Source: HO2-45-11b sp964450915
GTDB lineage: Bacteria; Patescibacteriota; Andersenbacteria; UBA10190
Reading direction: 5' to 3'
Length of the DNA stretch: 18,980 nt
Assembly: GCA_964450915.1 (NCBI GenBank)
Contig: CAYVFG010000018.1
Location: 1-18,980, forward strand
Below are positions 1 to 7,257 of this stretch, piece after piece. The stretch's first letter is position 1, and the number at the start of each line of letters is the position of its first letter. Both the position numbers and the translations under genes were made by a program. The notes below the pieces were generated by a model. It was not told the origin of the DNA. It did no database searches and was given only the letters and a program-made list of their open reading frames with translations.

Positions 1-250
1 ATTGCATCGTGTCATACATTGCCATGCCGGCTGTGACTTGGCCTCCTGGAGAGTTGATGTATAGCTTGATATCTTTCTTTGGATCCTCATGTTCTAAGAA
101 GATGAGCTGAGCAATAACCAGGTTTGCAACATCTTCATCGATTGCGCCAGCAAGAAAAATAATGCGTTCTTTTAATAGTCGCGAATAAATATCAAAAGCC
201 CTCTCTCCGAATTGTGATTTTTCGAGAACTGTTGGAACTAAATAGCTCAT
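1..250 (-). CDS. clpP: ATP-dependent Clp protease proteolytic subunit ClpP (N-terminal part, runs off the window)
   Basis: ClpP is the serine peptidase that forms two stacked heptameric rings and degrades substrates unfolded by ClpX, ClpA or ClpC ATPases in the cytoplasm. The 83 visible codons start at ATG 250-248 and give a typical ClpP N-terminus: MSYLVPTVLEKS, then ERAFDIYSRLLKERIIFLAG, DPKKDIKLYINSPGG and VTAGMAMYDTM. INSPGG forms part of the substrate-binding region near the active site. The catalytic Ser, His and Asp lie beyond the window edge, so activity cannot be judged here. The gene lies 58 nt downstream of tig on the same strand, the common tig-clpP arrangement, and the gap holds a possible promoter and a palindrome. 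Identification is secure; only completeness is unknown. Confidence 0.95.
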   Translation of the reverse strand, partial: MSYLVPTVLEKSQFGERAFDIYSRLLKERIIFLAGAIDEDVANLVIAQLIFLEHEDPKKDIKLYINSPGGQVTAGMAMYDTMQ

Positions 251-264
251 AAAATAGGTAATAA

Positions 265-293
265 GATATAAATGCAAATACTTCTACTTGCAA
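265..293 (-). promoter_or_regulatory. possible clpP promoter
   Basis: On the minus strand TTGCAA (293-288) and TATATC (270-265) are separated by 17 nt, and the -10 lies 14 nt before the clpP ATG. Each hexamer matches the sigma-70 consensus at four of six positions, so this is a weak call in an A/T-rich gap. The -35 sits inside a perfect 12-bp palindrome at 285-296. Confidence 0.3.
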
Positions 294-296
294 GTA
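285..296. repeat. 12-bp perfect palindrome in the tig-clpP gap
   Basis: TACTTGCAAGTA is its own reverse complement. It covers the candidate -35 of clpP, where a repressor operator might sit. It could also be a chance event in A/T-rich DNA. Confidence 0.4.
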
Positions 297-308
297 TACC
301 CTAAGAAA

Positions 309-1595
309 CTATTTTCCCGCGAGGGATCCTAAGAGCTCCAGTGTTTTTTTATTTTTAAGTACGCTTTCTACGTAATCTGCAAGTTCGTGCGGGTCAACTT
401 CATCGTGTGCGTGTTCCGCAGATGCAAAGTGGGCGAGTTGCTTATTTGCTTCCTCGGTGATTTCTTCTTGCGTAAGGGTAATGTCGTGTTTCTTTGCGAA
501 TTCTCGAAGCGCCAAGCCGATCTTTACATGCTTTTCTGCAGATTCTTTCATGGAATCGCGCATTTTTTGCAGAGAAGAGTCGTGTTCGAGCATGTATTCT
601 TCCAGAGTTTTTTGCTGGTAGGCCAGCATGCGTGCAAATTCTTCCATTCGTCGATCAATTTCATGTTCAATAAGTGACTGTGGAATAATTCCGAACGTAG
701 ATTTTTCAGAAAGTTGCTCAGCGAGCTCCCCTAAGTATCGTTCTAATTCTTTCGCAGTCTCTTCTTCAAGAATATTTTTCTTGAGCTGGTCTTTTAATTC
801 CTGGAGAGTTTTAAATGAGCCAACGCTTGTTGCAAACGCGTCATCTAATTGAGGAATGATGCGCTCTTGAACGGTGTGCACGTGAGCTACGACCTCAGCT
901 TTCTTCCCTGCGATATCTTTCTTGCTGTAATCTTCTGGGAATGTAACGGGGAAGGTTGTGTCATCTCCGGCTTTTTTACCGATTAATGCTTCTTCAAAAC
1001 CTGGAATAAAACGACCCTCTCCTAATGTGATTGGATGATTCTTGCTTTCTCCGCCCTCAATAATGCTTCCATCGATCATTACTTTGAAGTCGATTGTTAC
1101 AAGATCTTCTTTTTTAGCAGCACGTTGCACATCTTGAAGAGTGCTTCGCATGCGAGCGATGCGCTTTAATTCTTGCTCGACTTGATCATCGGTAACGGTT
1201 ATTTCTTTTTTCTTTGCTTTGAGCGCAGAAGGCTCTGCTAATTTAATTGCAGGAATAACTTCAACGACAGCAGTAAAGTGTAGCGGTTCATCGAATCCGA
1301 TTTTGTGAACAGAAATCGCAGGACGGTTTACTGCTTGGACGTCTTTTTCCACTGCAGCGTGCGCAAAGAAGTAGGGCAGTGCATCGTTCATTGCATCTTG
1401 AAGAATGTGATCTTTGCCGATTTGTTCCAGTGCCATTTCTTTTGGCGCCTTTCCCGGTCGGAATCCTTTGATATGTACGTCTTTAGATAGCGTTGTGATT
1501 GTCCTGTCGATAAACGGCTTAAAGTCTGTCGCAGAAACAATAACGTCCATTTCGATTTCCGCAGTGTCTTTGCGGGGAGTGATAGTGATTTCCAT
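309..1595 (-). CDS. tig: trigger factor, ribosome-associated chaperone and peptidyl-prolyl isomerase
   Basis: Trigger factor docks at the ribosome exit tunnel (protein L23) and shields nascent chains. All three domains are visible in 428 residues, close to the usual length. The N-terminal ribosome-binding domain (about 1-115) carries the signature GFRPGKAP at 44-51. An FKBP-type PPIase domain spans about 160-245 and includes LGEGRFIPGFEEALIG. The helical C-terminal chaperone domain occupies the rest. The ATG (1595-1593) lies 2 nt after the nusA stop with no obvious Shine-Dalgarno of its own, which suggests translational coupling to nusA. clpP follows 58 nt downstream. Nothing looks broken. 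The product call is firm. Confidence 0.97.
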   Translation of the reverse strand: MEITITPRKDTAEIEMDVIVSATDFKPFIDRTITTLSKDVHIKGFRPGKAPKEMALEQIGKDHILQDAMNDALPYFFAHAAVEKDVQAVNRPAISVHKIGFDEPLHFTAVVEVIPAIKLAEPSALKAKKKEITVTDDQVEQELKRIARMRSTLQDVQRAAKKEDLVTIDFKVMIDGSIIEGGESKNHPITLGEGRFIPGFEEALIGKKAGDDTTFPVTFPEDYSKKDIAGKKAEVVAHVHTVQERIIPQLDDAFATSVGSFKTLQELKDQLKKNILEEETAKELERYLGELAEQLSEKSTFGIIPQSLIEHEIDRRMEEFARMLAYQQKTLEEYMLEHDSSLQKMRDSMKESAEKHVKIGLALREFAKKHDITLTQEEITEEANKQLAHFASAEHAHDEVDPHELADYVESVLKNKKTLELLGSLAGK

Positions 1596-1597
1596 AA

Positions 1598-2758
1598 TTA
1601 TGCTTGTGGTTCAGATTCTGTTGGTTCTTCTGTTGCAGGAGCTTCTGTGTCAGGTGTTTCGTCTGCGGGAGCGGACTCAGCTTCTGCTGCTGGCTCTTCT
1701 CCCGCTTTCACGATGTCGATTCTCCAGCCGGTCAACTTTGCTGCAAGACGAACGTTCTGTCCGCGTTTTCCGATTGCAAGGCTGAGCTGGTCTTCTTCAA
1801 CATGTGCGATTGCTCGCTTTTCTTCTTCGAAAATATCTACCGCGATAATGCGCGCAGGGGATAGTGCGAATCCGATGAATCGAGCGATGTCGTCATCCCA
1901 TTGAATAACGTCAATTTTTTCTCCGGATAATTCAGCAATAATTGTTTGGATGCGAGTACCTCGCTGTCCGATACATGCTCCGACCGGGTCTACTCCTTCT
2001 TCTGTTGCAAGAACTGCAACCTTTGATCGTTCCCCGGCTTCTCGAGCGATGGCTTTAATCTCAACGGTGCCTGCGAATACTTCCGGAACTTCCATTTCGA
2101 ATAATCTGCGCAACATTCCTGGATGGCTTCGGGAGAGCAAAATCTCCGGCCCTCGGCTTGTAAGTGCAACCTTAACTACATATACGCGAATACGCTGGTT
2201 TACGCGATAGCGTTCCCCGCGAACTTGCTCGCTTGGAAATAGTACCCCTGTTGTGCGTCCGATATCGATAAACACGGTTTCGCCTTCAATGCGCTGTACG
2301 ATTCCCGAGATGATCTCCCCTTCTTTGTCTTGGAATTCATCAAACGTAGCTTCTCGCTCAGCTTCTCGGATGCGCTGGATAATAACCTGCTTCGCAGTTT
2401 GCGCAGCAACTCGTCCATAATGCGGATCTTGCGGAGTTACTTCTTCTACGTATTCCTTTCCAATTTCTGCGTCCTTGTCTGTTTCCTTGGCTTGTTCCAG
2501 TGTTAATTGGGCTGCAGGGTTTTCTACTGCCTCAGCGCCTTCCGCGAGCTCTGCAACTGTCATTACTTTAAAAATACGAGCAGTACCATCCTCTTCGTTA
2601 AATTCAGCCCGAATATCCTGTCCGCGTTCCCCGAAGTCTTTTCGGTATGCCGCTGCCAGGGCTTGTTCGATAGTATCTAGTACTTTTTCTTTGCTAATTC
2701 CTTTCTCTGCAACGATTTGGTCGATTGCTAAGCTGAAGGATGGTGTATCACTGCTCAT
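1598..2758 (-). CDS. nusA: transcription termination/antitermination factor NusA
   Basis: NusA binds RNA polymerase and nascent RNA and modulates pausing, termination and antitermination. The start chosen is ATG 2758-2756 (MSSDTPSFSLAIDQIVAEKG), because the helical N-terminal domain aligns from there; the open frame continues upstream to 2839 but only with unlike sequence. The order in 386 residues is an N-terminal RNAP-binding domain (1 to about 135), S1 (about 146-212), KH1 (about 225-300, GACIGQRG at 260-267) and KH2 (about 310-350, LAIGKRG at 327-333). An acidic Glu/Ala/Pro-rich tail of about 35 residues ends the protein; it might play the part of the acidic repeats found in some NusA C-termini, but this is inference. 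The gene sits between yraN and tig. A GC-rich hairpin lies in its 5' region at 2794-2817. Confidence 0.96.
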   Translation of the reverse strand: MSSDTPSFSLAIDQIVAEKGISKEKVLDTIEQALAAAYRKDFGERGQDIRAEFNEEDGTARIFKVMTVAELAEGAEAVENPAAQLTLEQAKETDKDAEIGKEYVEEVTPQDPHYGRVAAQTAKQVIIQRIREAEREATFDEFQDKEGEIISGIVQRIEGETVFIDIGRTTGVLFPSEQVRGERYRVNQRIRVYVVKVALTSRGPEILLSRSHPGMLRRLFEMEVPEVFAGTVEIKAIAREAGERSKVAVLATEEGVDPVGACIGQRGTRIQTIIAELSGEKIDVIQWDDDIARFIGFALSPARIIAVDIFEEEKRAIAHVEEDQLSLAIGKRGQNVRLAAKLTGWRIDIVKAGEEPAAEAESAPADETPDTEAPATEEPTESEPQA

Positions 2759-2793
2759 AATAAGTTGTATAGTATTAAGTTTTAATAACGAGA

Positions 2794-2817
2794 ATTCCGC
2801 GGGGCTCACCGCGGAAT
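2794..2817 (-). promoter_or_regulatory. GC-rich hairpin between yraN and nusA
   Basis: ATTCCGCGG and its exact complement form a 9-bp stem with a 6-nt loop, lying 36 nt upstream of the nusA ATG. The bases after it on the minus strand (TCTCGTTATT) are not a clean U-tract, so it is a poor intrinsic terminator. It may be a leaky terminator or attenuator, or an RNA-processing site that sets nusA expression apart from yraN. Confidence 0.5.
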
Positions 2818-2838
2818 CTGATGTGTTTATGTATATCA

Positions 2839-3207
2839 CTAGATACTCATCGTGTCAAAAGCGTCCTTAATATGCGTTATTTCGGGGTCTTGGTACGGGA
2901 TGAATTCAATAGATACAACATCAAAGCGAGCGTCGCCCCAATAGTTCTCTTTTACCTGATACATGCGAGCCGTTTTAATGAGCTTTTGTTGCTTTTGCCA
3001 TAACACTGTTTCGAGCCCTTGCCCAAATGTTGTTGATGCGCGAGCGCGAACCTCCACGAATACTCGCGTATTGGTATCATCGAATATCAAATCAATTTCA
3101 CCGGTTTTCCAACTCCAATTTGAGGTTATAAATTTGTAGCCAAGCGTTGTCAGGTATTCTTTAGCAACTCGCTCGCCCTCAGCTCCTATTTGTTGCGTAC
3201 TCCCCAT
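2839..3207 (-). CDS. YraN/UPF0102 family protein, predicted nuclease fold
   Basis: This is a 122-residue protein of the YraN (UPF0102) family, which has a restriction-endonuclease-like fold and no settled cellular role. The N-terminus reads GAEGERVAKEYLTTLGYKF, as in the family. The core has GEIDLIF at 36-42 and VFVEVRAR at 49-56, matching the GE-x-D ... E-V-K type active site with the usual Lys replaced by Arg54, and FDVVSI at 95-100. The ATG is at 3207-3205. It begins inside the last 29 nt of the upstream P-type-ATPase-like gene, so the two are probably co-transcribed. nusA follows 80 nt downstream across a hairpin. The family call is strong; the function is not established. Confidence 0.9.
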   Translation of the reverse strand: MGSTQQIGAEGERVAKEYLTTLGYKFITSNWSWKTGEIDLIFDDTNTRVFVEVRARASTTFGQGLETVLWQKQQKLIKTARMYQVKENYWGDARFDVVSIEFIPYQDPEITHIKDAFDTMSI

Positions 3208-4006
3208 GTTTCAATAATACATTTGATCCGTTTGATTCAAATAATCGAATCAAGCGTTGCTTATCTAAATCATTCAGCTCGGAAAAAATAATAGTGTGCG
3301 GTAAGATACTTAACACCTCGCTGTCGCTCATTGATCTGATATCCGAACTTGTAACGCATGCGTCGAGCGATGATCGGATTCCCGCAGCATGTGCTACTGC
3401 CATGCATGTATACAGATTATCATTTGAAAATATTCTAATGGAAGAAATATTTTTCTGTGCAATTTCTTGATGAACAGATCCGATATCTTTGCGCATGTGC
3501 AACGGAATACTGAATGCACCAAGCCACTGAAATTGATGCATGGAATTTTTATCAATTGTTGATTCGTATTGTTCGCGACGCGCTACAGCTATAACTTTAT
3601 TTCTTTTTTTCATTATGTTCTCAATATTTTTTTGAAGTGCAAATTTTTCTGTACTCGGCATATGGGTGACATGCAATACATCGACAGGATTGCCGGAGAT
3701 AAATAAAATATTTTCTCCCTGCGTGCGGTGTGTTACTAAGTGAGCGTCTAAAGATGTGTTGTGAATATTTTGTAATGCATCTAAAAATTTCCAGTATTTT
3801 AAAATAGACTTATGATCTGCATGCTTTTCTTTTTTTTCTGGATGCATGTGCGCAAGTGCGACGAGTGACAATTCTTCTCGTTCATTTTTAGCATCTTCTA
3901 CAAGGTCATACGTCGTACCATCTTGGTATGTAATATTTTCAATCCGCAAATCTGGTTGCGTATAGATGTCCGTATAATCTGTGCACAATATTGTTGTATC
4001 ACTCAC
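3179..4006 (-). CDS. soluble, catalytically degenerate P-type ATPase-like (HAD) protein
   Basis: The protein resembles the cytoplasmic P and N domains of a cation P-type ATPase without any membrane segments. With the GTG start at 4006, 275 residues align in order. ILCTDYTDIYTQ (6-17) matches ILCTDKTGTLTQ, keeping the phosphorylatable Asp10 but losing K, G and L. ILFISGNPVDVL (100-111) matches the nucleotide-site KGAPE region with Lys changed to Ser. RIFSNDNLYTCMAVAHAAGI (191-210) matches the TGDN segment. FSELNDLDKQRLIRLFESNG (241-260) matches the F-A-R-xxP-xxK helix. It then stops at about where GDGVNDAP should appear. The 4006 GTG lies 4 nt after the upstream ligase stop; no ATG precedes the conserved region, and upstream GTG (4021) or TTG (4078) starts would overlap the ligase. 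It is probably an inactive paralogue with a regulatory or structural job. The homology is read by eye. Confidence 0.7.
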   Translation of the reverse strand: MSDTTILCTDYTDIYTQPDLRIENITYQDGTTYDLVEDAKNEREELSLVALAHMHPEKKEKHADHKSILKYWKFLDALQNIHNTSLDAHLVTHRTQGENILFISGNPVDVLHVTHMPSTEKFALQKNIENIMKKRNKVIAVARREQYESTIDKNSMHQFQWLGAFSIPLHMRKDIGSVHQEIAQKNISSIRIFSNDNLYTCMAVAHAAGIRSSLDACVTSSDIRSMSDSEVLSILPHTIIFSELNDLDKQRLIRLFESNGSNVLLKHGEYATNRS

Positions 4007-4010
4007 GACA

Positions 4011-5171
4011 TTAGTATACACGAGAGAGTATGATCGTGCATGATGCAAGCCAAGCAAGTGCACCAATTTGTGTTGCAAAATAATGATCGAATAATAATGC
4101 GGGGAGCATAGTCAGTAGTATCCATATAGTATGCTTGTAGATAAAATATATGATGGCTAGAAAAAAAATCGCAGCTAAAACGATGCCGAACTCCATAACA
4201 AGAAAAATTGGGGCAGAATGTACCGGGGCGATATCCCATGCAAAATGAGGTATTGAATTCGATTCTAGGTAGGTATTGAGCGTGTTCTCGTAATTTCCCA
4301 GGCCCAATCCGCGAATCAGTAGTATTGGAGTGGCCATATCTTTTGCCCATCCGAGTCCTTCTAAGCGATCATGTGCGGCAACATCATGCGAATCAGCAGA
4401 TCGTCCTACTAAGAGTGGTGAAAAAATCGCAATCAAGATGCATATGCTTACAATGAGTATTCTTTTCTTTTCTATAAGCGCTATATATATGCCGATTAAA
4501 ATTGCAGATAGGATTGCCGTTCTGGAAAAAGTTGTGAGCAGTCCTATGTATAGTGATGCAAGTATCGAATACGTAAATAGTCTTGATCGCACAGTAACGC
4601 TAGTGAAAAGTAATACTGCTAGCGTTAGTACGCCCCCTAAAATATTGGCATGAGCGAAAGGGCCGTACGATCTGATAAATTTTTGATCGTGTATATAAAA
4701 GGATGCAACTCCAGGTGTGTTTATATTCAATAAGGACTCGCCAATTTTTGTGAGCCCTAGATCATGCTGAAGTATGAATTGCGCCGCTCCCCATTGTGCA
4801 TATAGCGAGGCGCAGGCTATGCACGCAAGCGTAATGTACAAGACATTTTTTTTAACAGGACCAATCAGTACAGCAGTTATGAAGGCAGAAGCTAAAAAAT
4901 AATATGTCAGTGCAGTGTGCGAGATTCGGTGAAGCCCTATAAGGCTGCTTATGGTTATAATTCCAATAGATCCAAGAAAAAAATAGATGTATTTCTGCTG
5001 AACACGTTTATAGTTCAATGAAAAAAATACAATCAGAGCAATAAAAATAATTGCTAGCCAGCTCCACGTGCTACGGGTAAGGCCTGAATCATCTGCAGAC
5101 GCGCGTATAAGCGGTATCGTGGATAGTATTGCTACGAGTATGCTGCTGGCAATATTTTCTCGCTTGGTCAT
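4011..5171 (-). CDS. O-antigen ligase/polymerase-like (Wzy/WaaL superfamily) membrane protein
   Basis: This 386-residue protein has roughly ten hydrophobic membrane segments. Family marks are FIRSYGPFAHANILGG (165-180, compare R-x-x-G-x-F-x-H-x-N-x-L-G-G), TFSRTA (214-219), RGLGLGNY (287-294) in the large external loop, and APVHSAPIFLVMEFGI (315-330) where the family usually has a PHN motif. Members of PF04932 polymerise or transfer glycans to lipid or protein acceptors; here it might act on the cell-surface glycan or S-layer, but no sugar-gene cluster surrounds it. ATG is at 5171-5169. A TGATACGAT element sits 6 nt upstream. The gene lies 29 nt after the S1 gene and 4 nt before the P-type-ATPase-like gene. 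The superfamily is likely; the substrate is unknown. Confidence 0.8.
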   Translation of the reverse strand: MTKRENIASSILVAILSTIPLIRASADDSGLTRSTWSWLAIIFIALIVFFSLNYKRVQQKYIYFFLGSIGIITISSLIGLHRISHTALTYYFLASAFITAVLIGPVKKNVLYITLACIACASLYAQWGAAQFILQHDLGLTKIGESLLNINTPGVASFYIHDQKFIRSYGPFAHANILGGVLTLAVLLFTSVTVRSRLFTYSILASLYIGLLTTFSRTAILSAILIGIYIALIEKKRILIVSICILIAIFSPLLVGRSADSHDVAAHDRLEGLGWAKDMATPILLIRGLGLGNYENTLNTYLESNSIPHFAWDIAPVHSAPIFLVMEFGIVLAAIFFLAIIYFIYKHTIWILLTMLPALLFDHYFATQIGALAWLASCTIILSRVY

Positions 5172-5177
5172 GATCGT

Positions 5178-5186
5178 ATCGTATCA
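5178..5186 (-). promoter_or_regulatory. possible extended -10 promoter for the ligase-like gene
   Basis: TGATACGAT fits TGn plus a -10 hexamer matching four of six consensus positions. It ends 6 nt before the ATG at 5171, which would give an essentially leaderless mRNA. The call is weak on its own, but the placement matches stronger cases at 13264 and 17199. Confidence 0.3.
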
Positions 5187-5200
5187 TGACTGCCTGAACA

Positions 5201-6352
5201 CTATTTCTTTTTTTCTTTTTTAGATTTTTTCGGTGCTGGCAACTCCTCTTCTTTGAGGCTCAATCCAAGACGATGTTCTTTTGGTTCAAGAGAAATAATA
5301 GTGAATTCCATCGTGTCTCCGACATGCAGATGCGCTGTAGGATCTTTTTGGATATCCAGCGGCAATTCGGATACGTGTACAAGCCCATGAATATCTTTAT
5401 CTAGCTGTACGAATCCTCCGAACGGCGTAACTTTTAGAATTTTCCCTTTTACCTTGTCGTTCACATTGTACTTTTCAGCAGCTTTAAGCCAAGGATCTTG
5501 CTGGAGCTGTTTAATTGAAAGGGAGATGCGGAGCCCATTATCGATTCCGATTACTTTTGCATGTACTTTTTCTCCAACGCTCAGGATATCCGCAGGATTA
5601 TCGATTCTCTGCCATGCGATTTCAGAAATATGTACCAATCCTTCAAGTTCTTGGCCCTTTTCCTCGAACTTTACGAATGCTCCAAAGTCAACGATGCCGC
5701 TTACGATCCCTTCTACTGTCTTTCCTTGCCCAAGATTGTCCAGGGTAGTGCTCATTTCATCGCTTACTGCAGCTTTTTCTGACACAATAAGTTTTTCATT
5801 TTCTTGGTCAATCGTAATAGCCTTAATCTTGAACATTTGTCCGATGTAGCTTTGCAGGCGTTCTTGGATCTTTGACTTATCCCCACCTTCAACTCGCGGA
5901 TAGTGATCTGGTGCAAGCTGTGAAACAGGTAGGAATCCCGTAACGCCGTTTACTCGCACGATAAGGCCGCCCTTATTCGCATCAATGATCTCGCTTTCAA
6001 AAGCAACGTCATCGTCAAGTTTTCGTCGGAGTTCTTCCCAGCTGCGTTCTCGAGTAGCTGTTCGTAGCGATAACTCGATGTATCCCTCCTCATTATCGAG
6101 CGCCTGAATAGTAGCCTGGACAGTATCTCCGATTTTTGAACGCTTGAATGTGTCGATGTCATCAAACAATTCTTTGCCATATATAACCCCTACTCCGAAT
6201 CTTCCGATATCAACGTAGAGCGCATTGCTTGTTTTTTCTAGAATTGATCCAGTAAGAACCTCTCCCACTACGGGCACATGAGCCAACTCATCGTGTTTTC
6301 CCAAGAGTTCTTCCATATTGATTTGCTTCGTTCCAGGTGTTGCGGTTTTCAT
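5201..6352 (-). CDS. rpsA: ribosomal protein S1-type protein with four S1 domains
   Basis: Bacterial S1 binds single-stranded mRNA and helps recruit it to the 30S subunit. This 383-residue version has four S1 OB-fold repeats at about 27-97, 115-192, 209-281 and 298-367, fewer than the six of E. coli S1. Repeats 3 and 4 are the most canonical (VDFGAFVKFE, LEGLVHISEIAW, TPFGGFVQL, IHGLVHVSEL). The C-terminus is a basic tail (KKSKKEKKK). The ATG at 6352-6350 was chosen; an in-frame ATG at 6364 adds four residues and is also possible, and the open frame reaches a TTG at 6388. No Shine-Dalgarno is evident. It diverges from the beta-lactamase-fold gene across about 95 nt and leads the minus-strand run towards clpP. 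An S1-domain protein is certain; equivalence to ribosomal S1 is likely. Confidence 0.88.
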   Translation of the reverse strand: MKTATPGTKQINMEELLGKHDELAHVPVVGEVLTGSILEKTSNALYVDIGRFGVGVIYGKELFDDIDTFKRSKIGDTVQATIQALDNEEGYIELSLRTATRERSWEELRRKLDDDVAFESEIIDANKGGLIVRVNGVTGFLPVSQLAPDHYPRVEGGDKSKIQERLQSYIGQMFKIKAITIDQENEKLIVSEKAAVSDEMSTTLDNLGQGKTVEGIVSGIVDFGAFVKFEEKGQELEGLVHISEIAWQRIDNPADILSVGEKVHAKVIGIDNGLRISLSIKQLQQDPWLKAAEKYNVNDKVKGKILKVTPFGGFVQLDKDIHGLVHVSELPLDIQKDPTAHLHVGDTMEFTIISLEPKEHRLGLSLKEEELPAPKKSKKEKKK

Positions 6353-6446
6353 GCCCCGTATCATGACATATGCAATATAAATGGTCAATAAGAGTTTTTA
6401 GATTGCTTGCCAGCCCTTCAAAATCCAAGTACTCTTTATTCCATCT

Positions 6447-7076
6447 ATGCAGATCTCATGGCACGGCCAATATACAGTAAAAGTCGTTACAAAAGAGGTT
6501 ACTCTCATCCTTGATCCGTATTCTCCGGCGGTTGGGTTGCCCGCATTTCGCGCAAAAGGAGACATTGTTTCCCTTACGAATCCCGCAGATGAAACGATGA
6601 GCCAGATTAGCGGCGTTCAAGGAGATCCGCTTGTTATTGATACTCCAGGAGAATATTCCGTGAAAGGGCTTACGCTCCACTCTCTTGGCTGGGCTCCGGA
6701 AGGCGAAGCTGAGCGAAACGTACAGAGATGGGTTATAGAAGATATGGTTGTATTGCATATAGGTGCTTTAAATCGAGAATTCGAAGAAAAAGAGCTTCAG
6801 GAACTAGAGCGAACCGACGTAGATGTGCTGCTTATCCCCATCGGAGGAGGGTCTGGACTCACTACGAAGCAGGCTCTTAAGATGGTGGCAACGCTAGAGC
6901 CGAGAGTAGTTATTCCTATTCATTACAAGCTCCCAGGGGTAAAAGAGGAATTGGAAGACGTGAAGACGTTTGCAACTGAGATGGGCGCTGACGCGAATCA
7001 GGTAGAAAAAAAGGTAATTTTGAAAAAGAGTAAATTGCCACAAGATGATGTACTTACGGCTATTCTTGTCCCGTAA
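6447..7076 (+). CDS. metallo-beta-lactamase-fold protein lacking the metal-binding motif
   Basis: This 209-residue protein belongs by pattern to the Lactamase_B_3/UPF0173-like group of Zn-dependent hydrolase folds. The N-terminus MQISWHGQYTVKV and ILDPYSPAVGLP (21-32) match the group, as do DTPGEYSVKGL (65-75) and VVIPIHYKLPG (154-164), which keeps the late His159. The usual H-x-H-x-D-H after strand 4 is replaced by LTNPADET (43-50), and the G-D-L-G segment reads GALN (106-109). Most metal ligands are therefore gone and it is probably not a standard hydrolase. The ATG starts without a Shine-Dalgarno. A 53-residue membrane protein follows after 9 nt and then gyrA, which suggests one transcript. 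Fold confidence is good; the role is unknown. Confidence 0.82.
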   Translation: MQISWHGQYTVKVVTKEVTLILDPYSPAVGLPAFRAKGDIVSLTNPADETMSQISGVQGDPLVIDTPGEYSVKGLTLHSLGWAPEGEAERNVQRWVIEDMVVLHIGALNREFEEKELQELERTDVDVLLIPIGGGSGLTTKQALKMVATLEPRVVIPIHYKLPGVKEELEDVKTFATEMGADANQVEKKVILKKSKLPQDDVLTAILVP

Positions 7077-7085
7077 GCCAGCTCT

Positions 7086-7247
7086 ATGAAGAATTTTATT
7101 GAGAAAAAGATACGATCTATTCAGCAGCAGCCGGACAATGTACGAGCTCGGACTGTCCTCATATTTACTGTTTGCGCTACTATTGTAGTAGTGTTGATGT
7201 GGGTAGCCTTATTATTACCAGCACAGCTTCGTATAGCAGCTCACTAA
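7086..7247 (+). CDS. small single-pass membrane protein (53 residues)
   Basis: A short open frame starts with ATG at 7086-7088 and ends with TAA at 7245-7247. It encodes a basic, polar N-terminus (MKNFIEKKIRSIQQQPDNVR), then one strong membrane helix at about 22-46 (TVLIFTV through WVALLL) and a short tail. The charge pattern predicts the N-terminus in the cytoplasm. It sits 9 nt after the beta-lactamase-fold gene and 10 nt before gyrA, filling the gap in a probable operon. That packing and the clean topology support a real gene. No family was recognised. Confidence 0.7.
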   Translation: MKNFIEKKIRSIQQQPDNVRARTVLIFTVCATIVVVLMWVALLLPAQLRIAAH

Positions 7248-7257
7248 TTGTAGACAT

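Noticed and set aside
2759..2839. N-terminal extension of NusA to position 2839
   Set aside because: The extra 27 residues are unlike NusA, run through the yraN-nusA hairpin region, and the family alignment begins at the ATG at 2758.
3179..4006. Reading the P-type-ATPase-like protein as a simple pseudogene fragment
   Set aside because: The frame is uninterrupted for 275 codons with conserved segment order and operon packing; a decaying fragment would more likely carry stops. It cannot be excluded without homologues.
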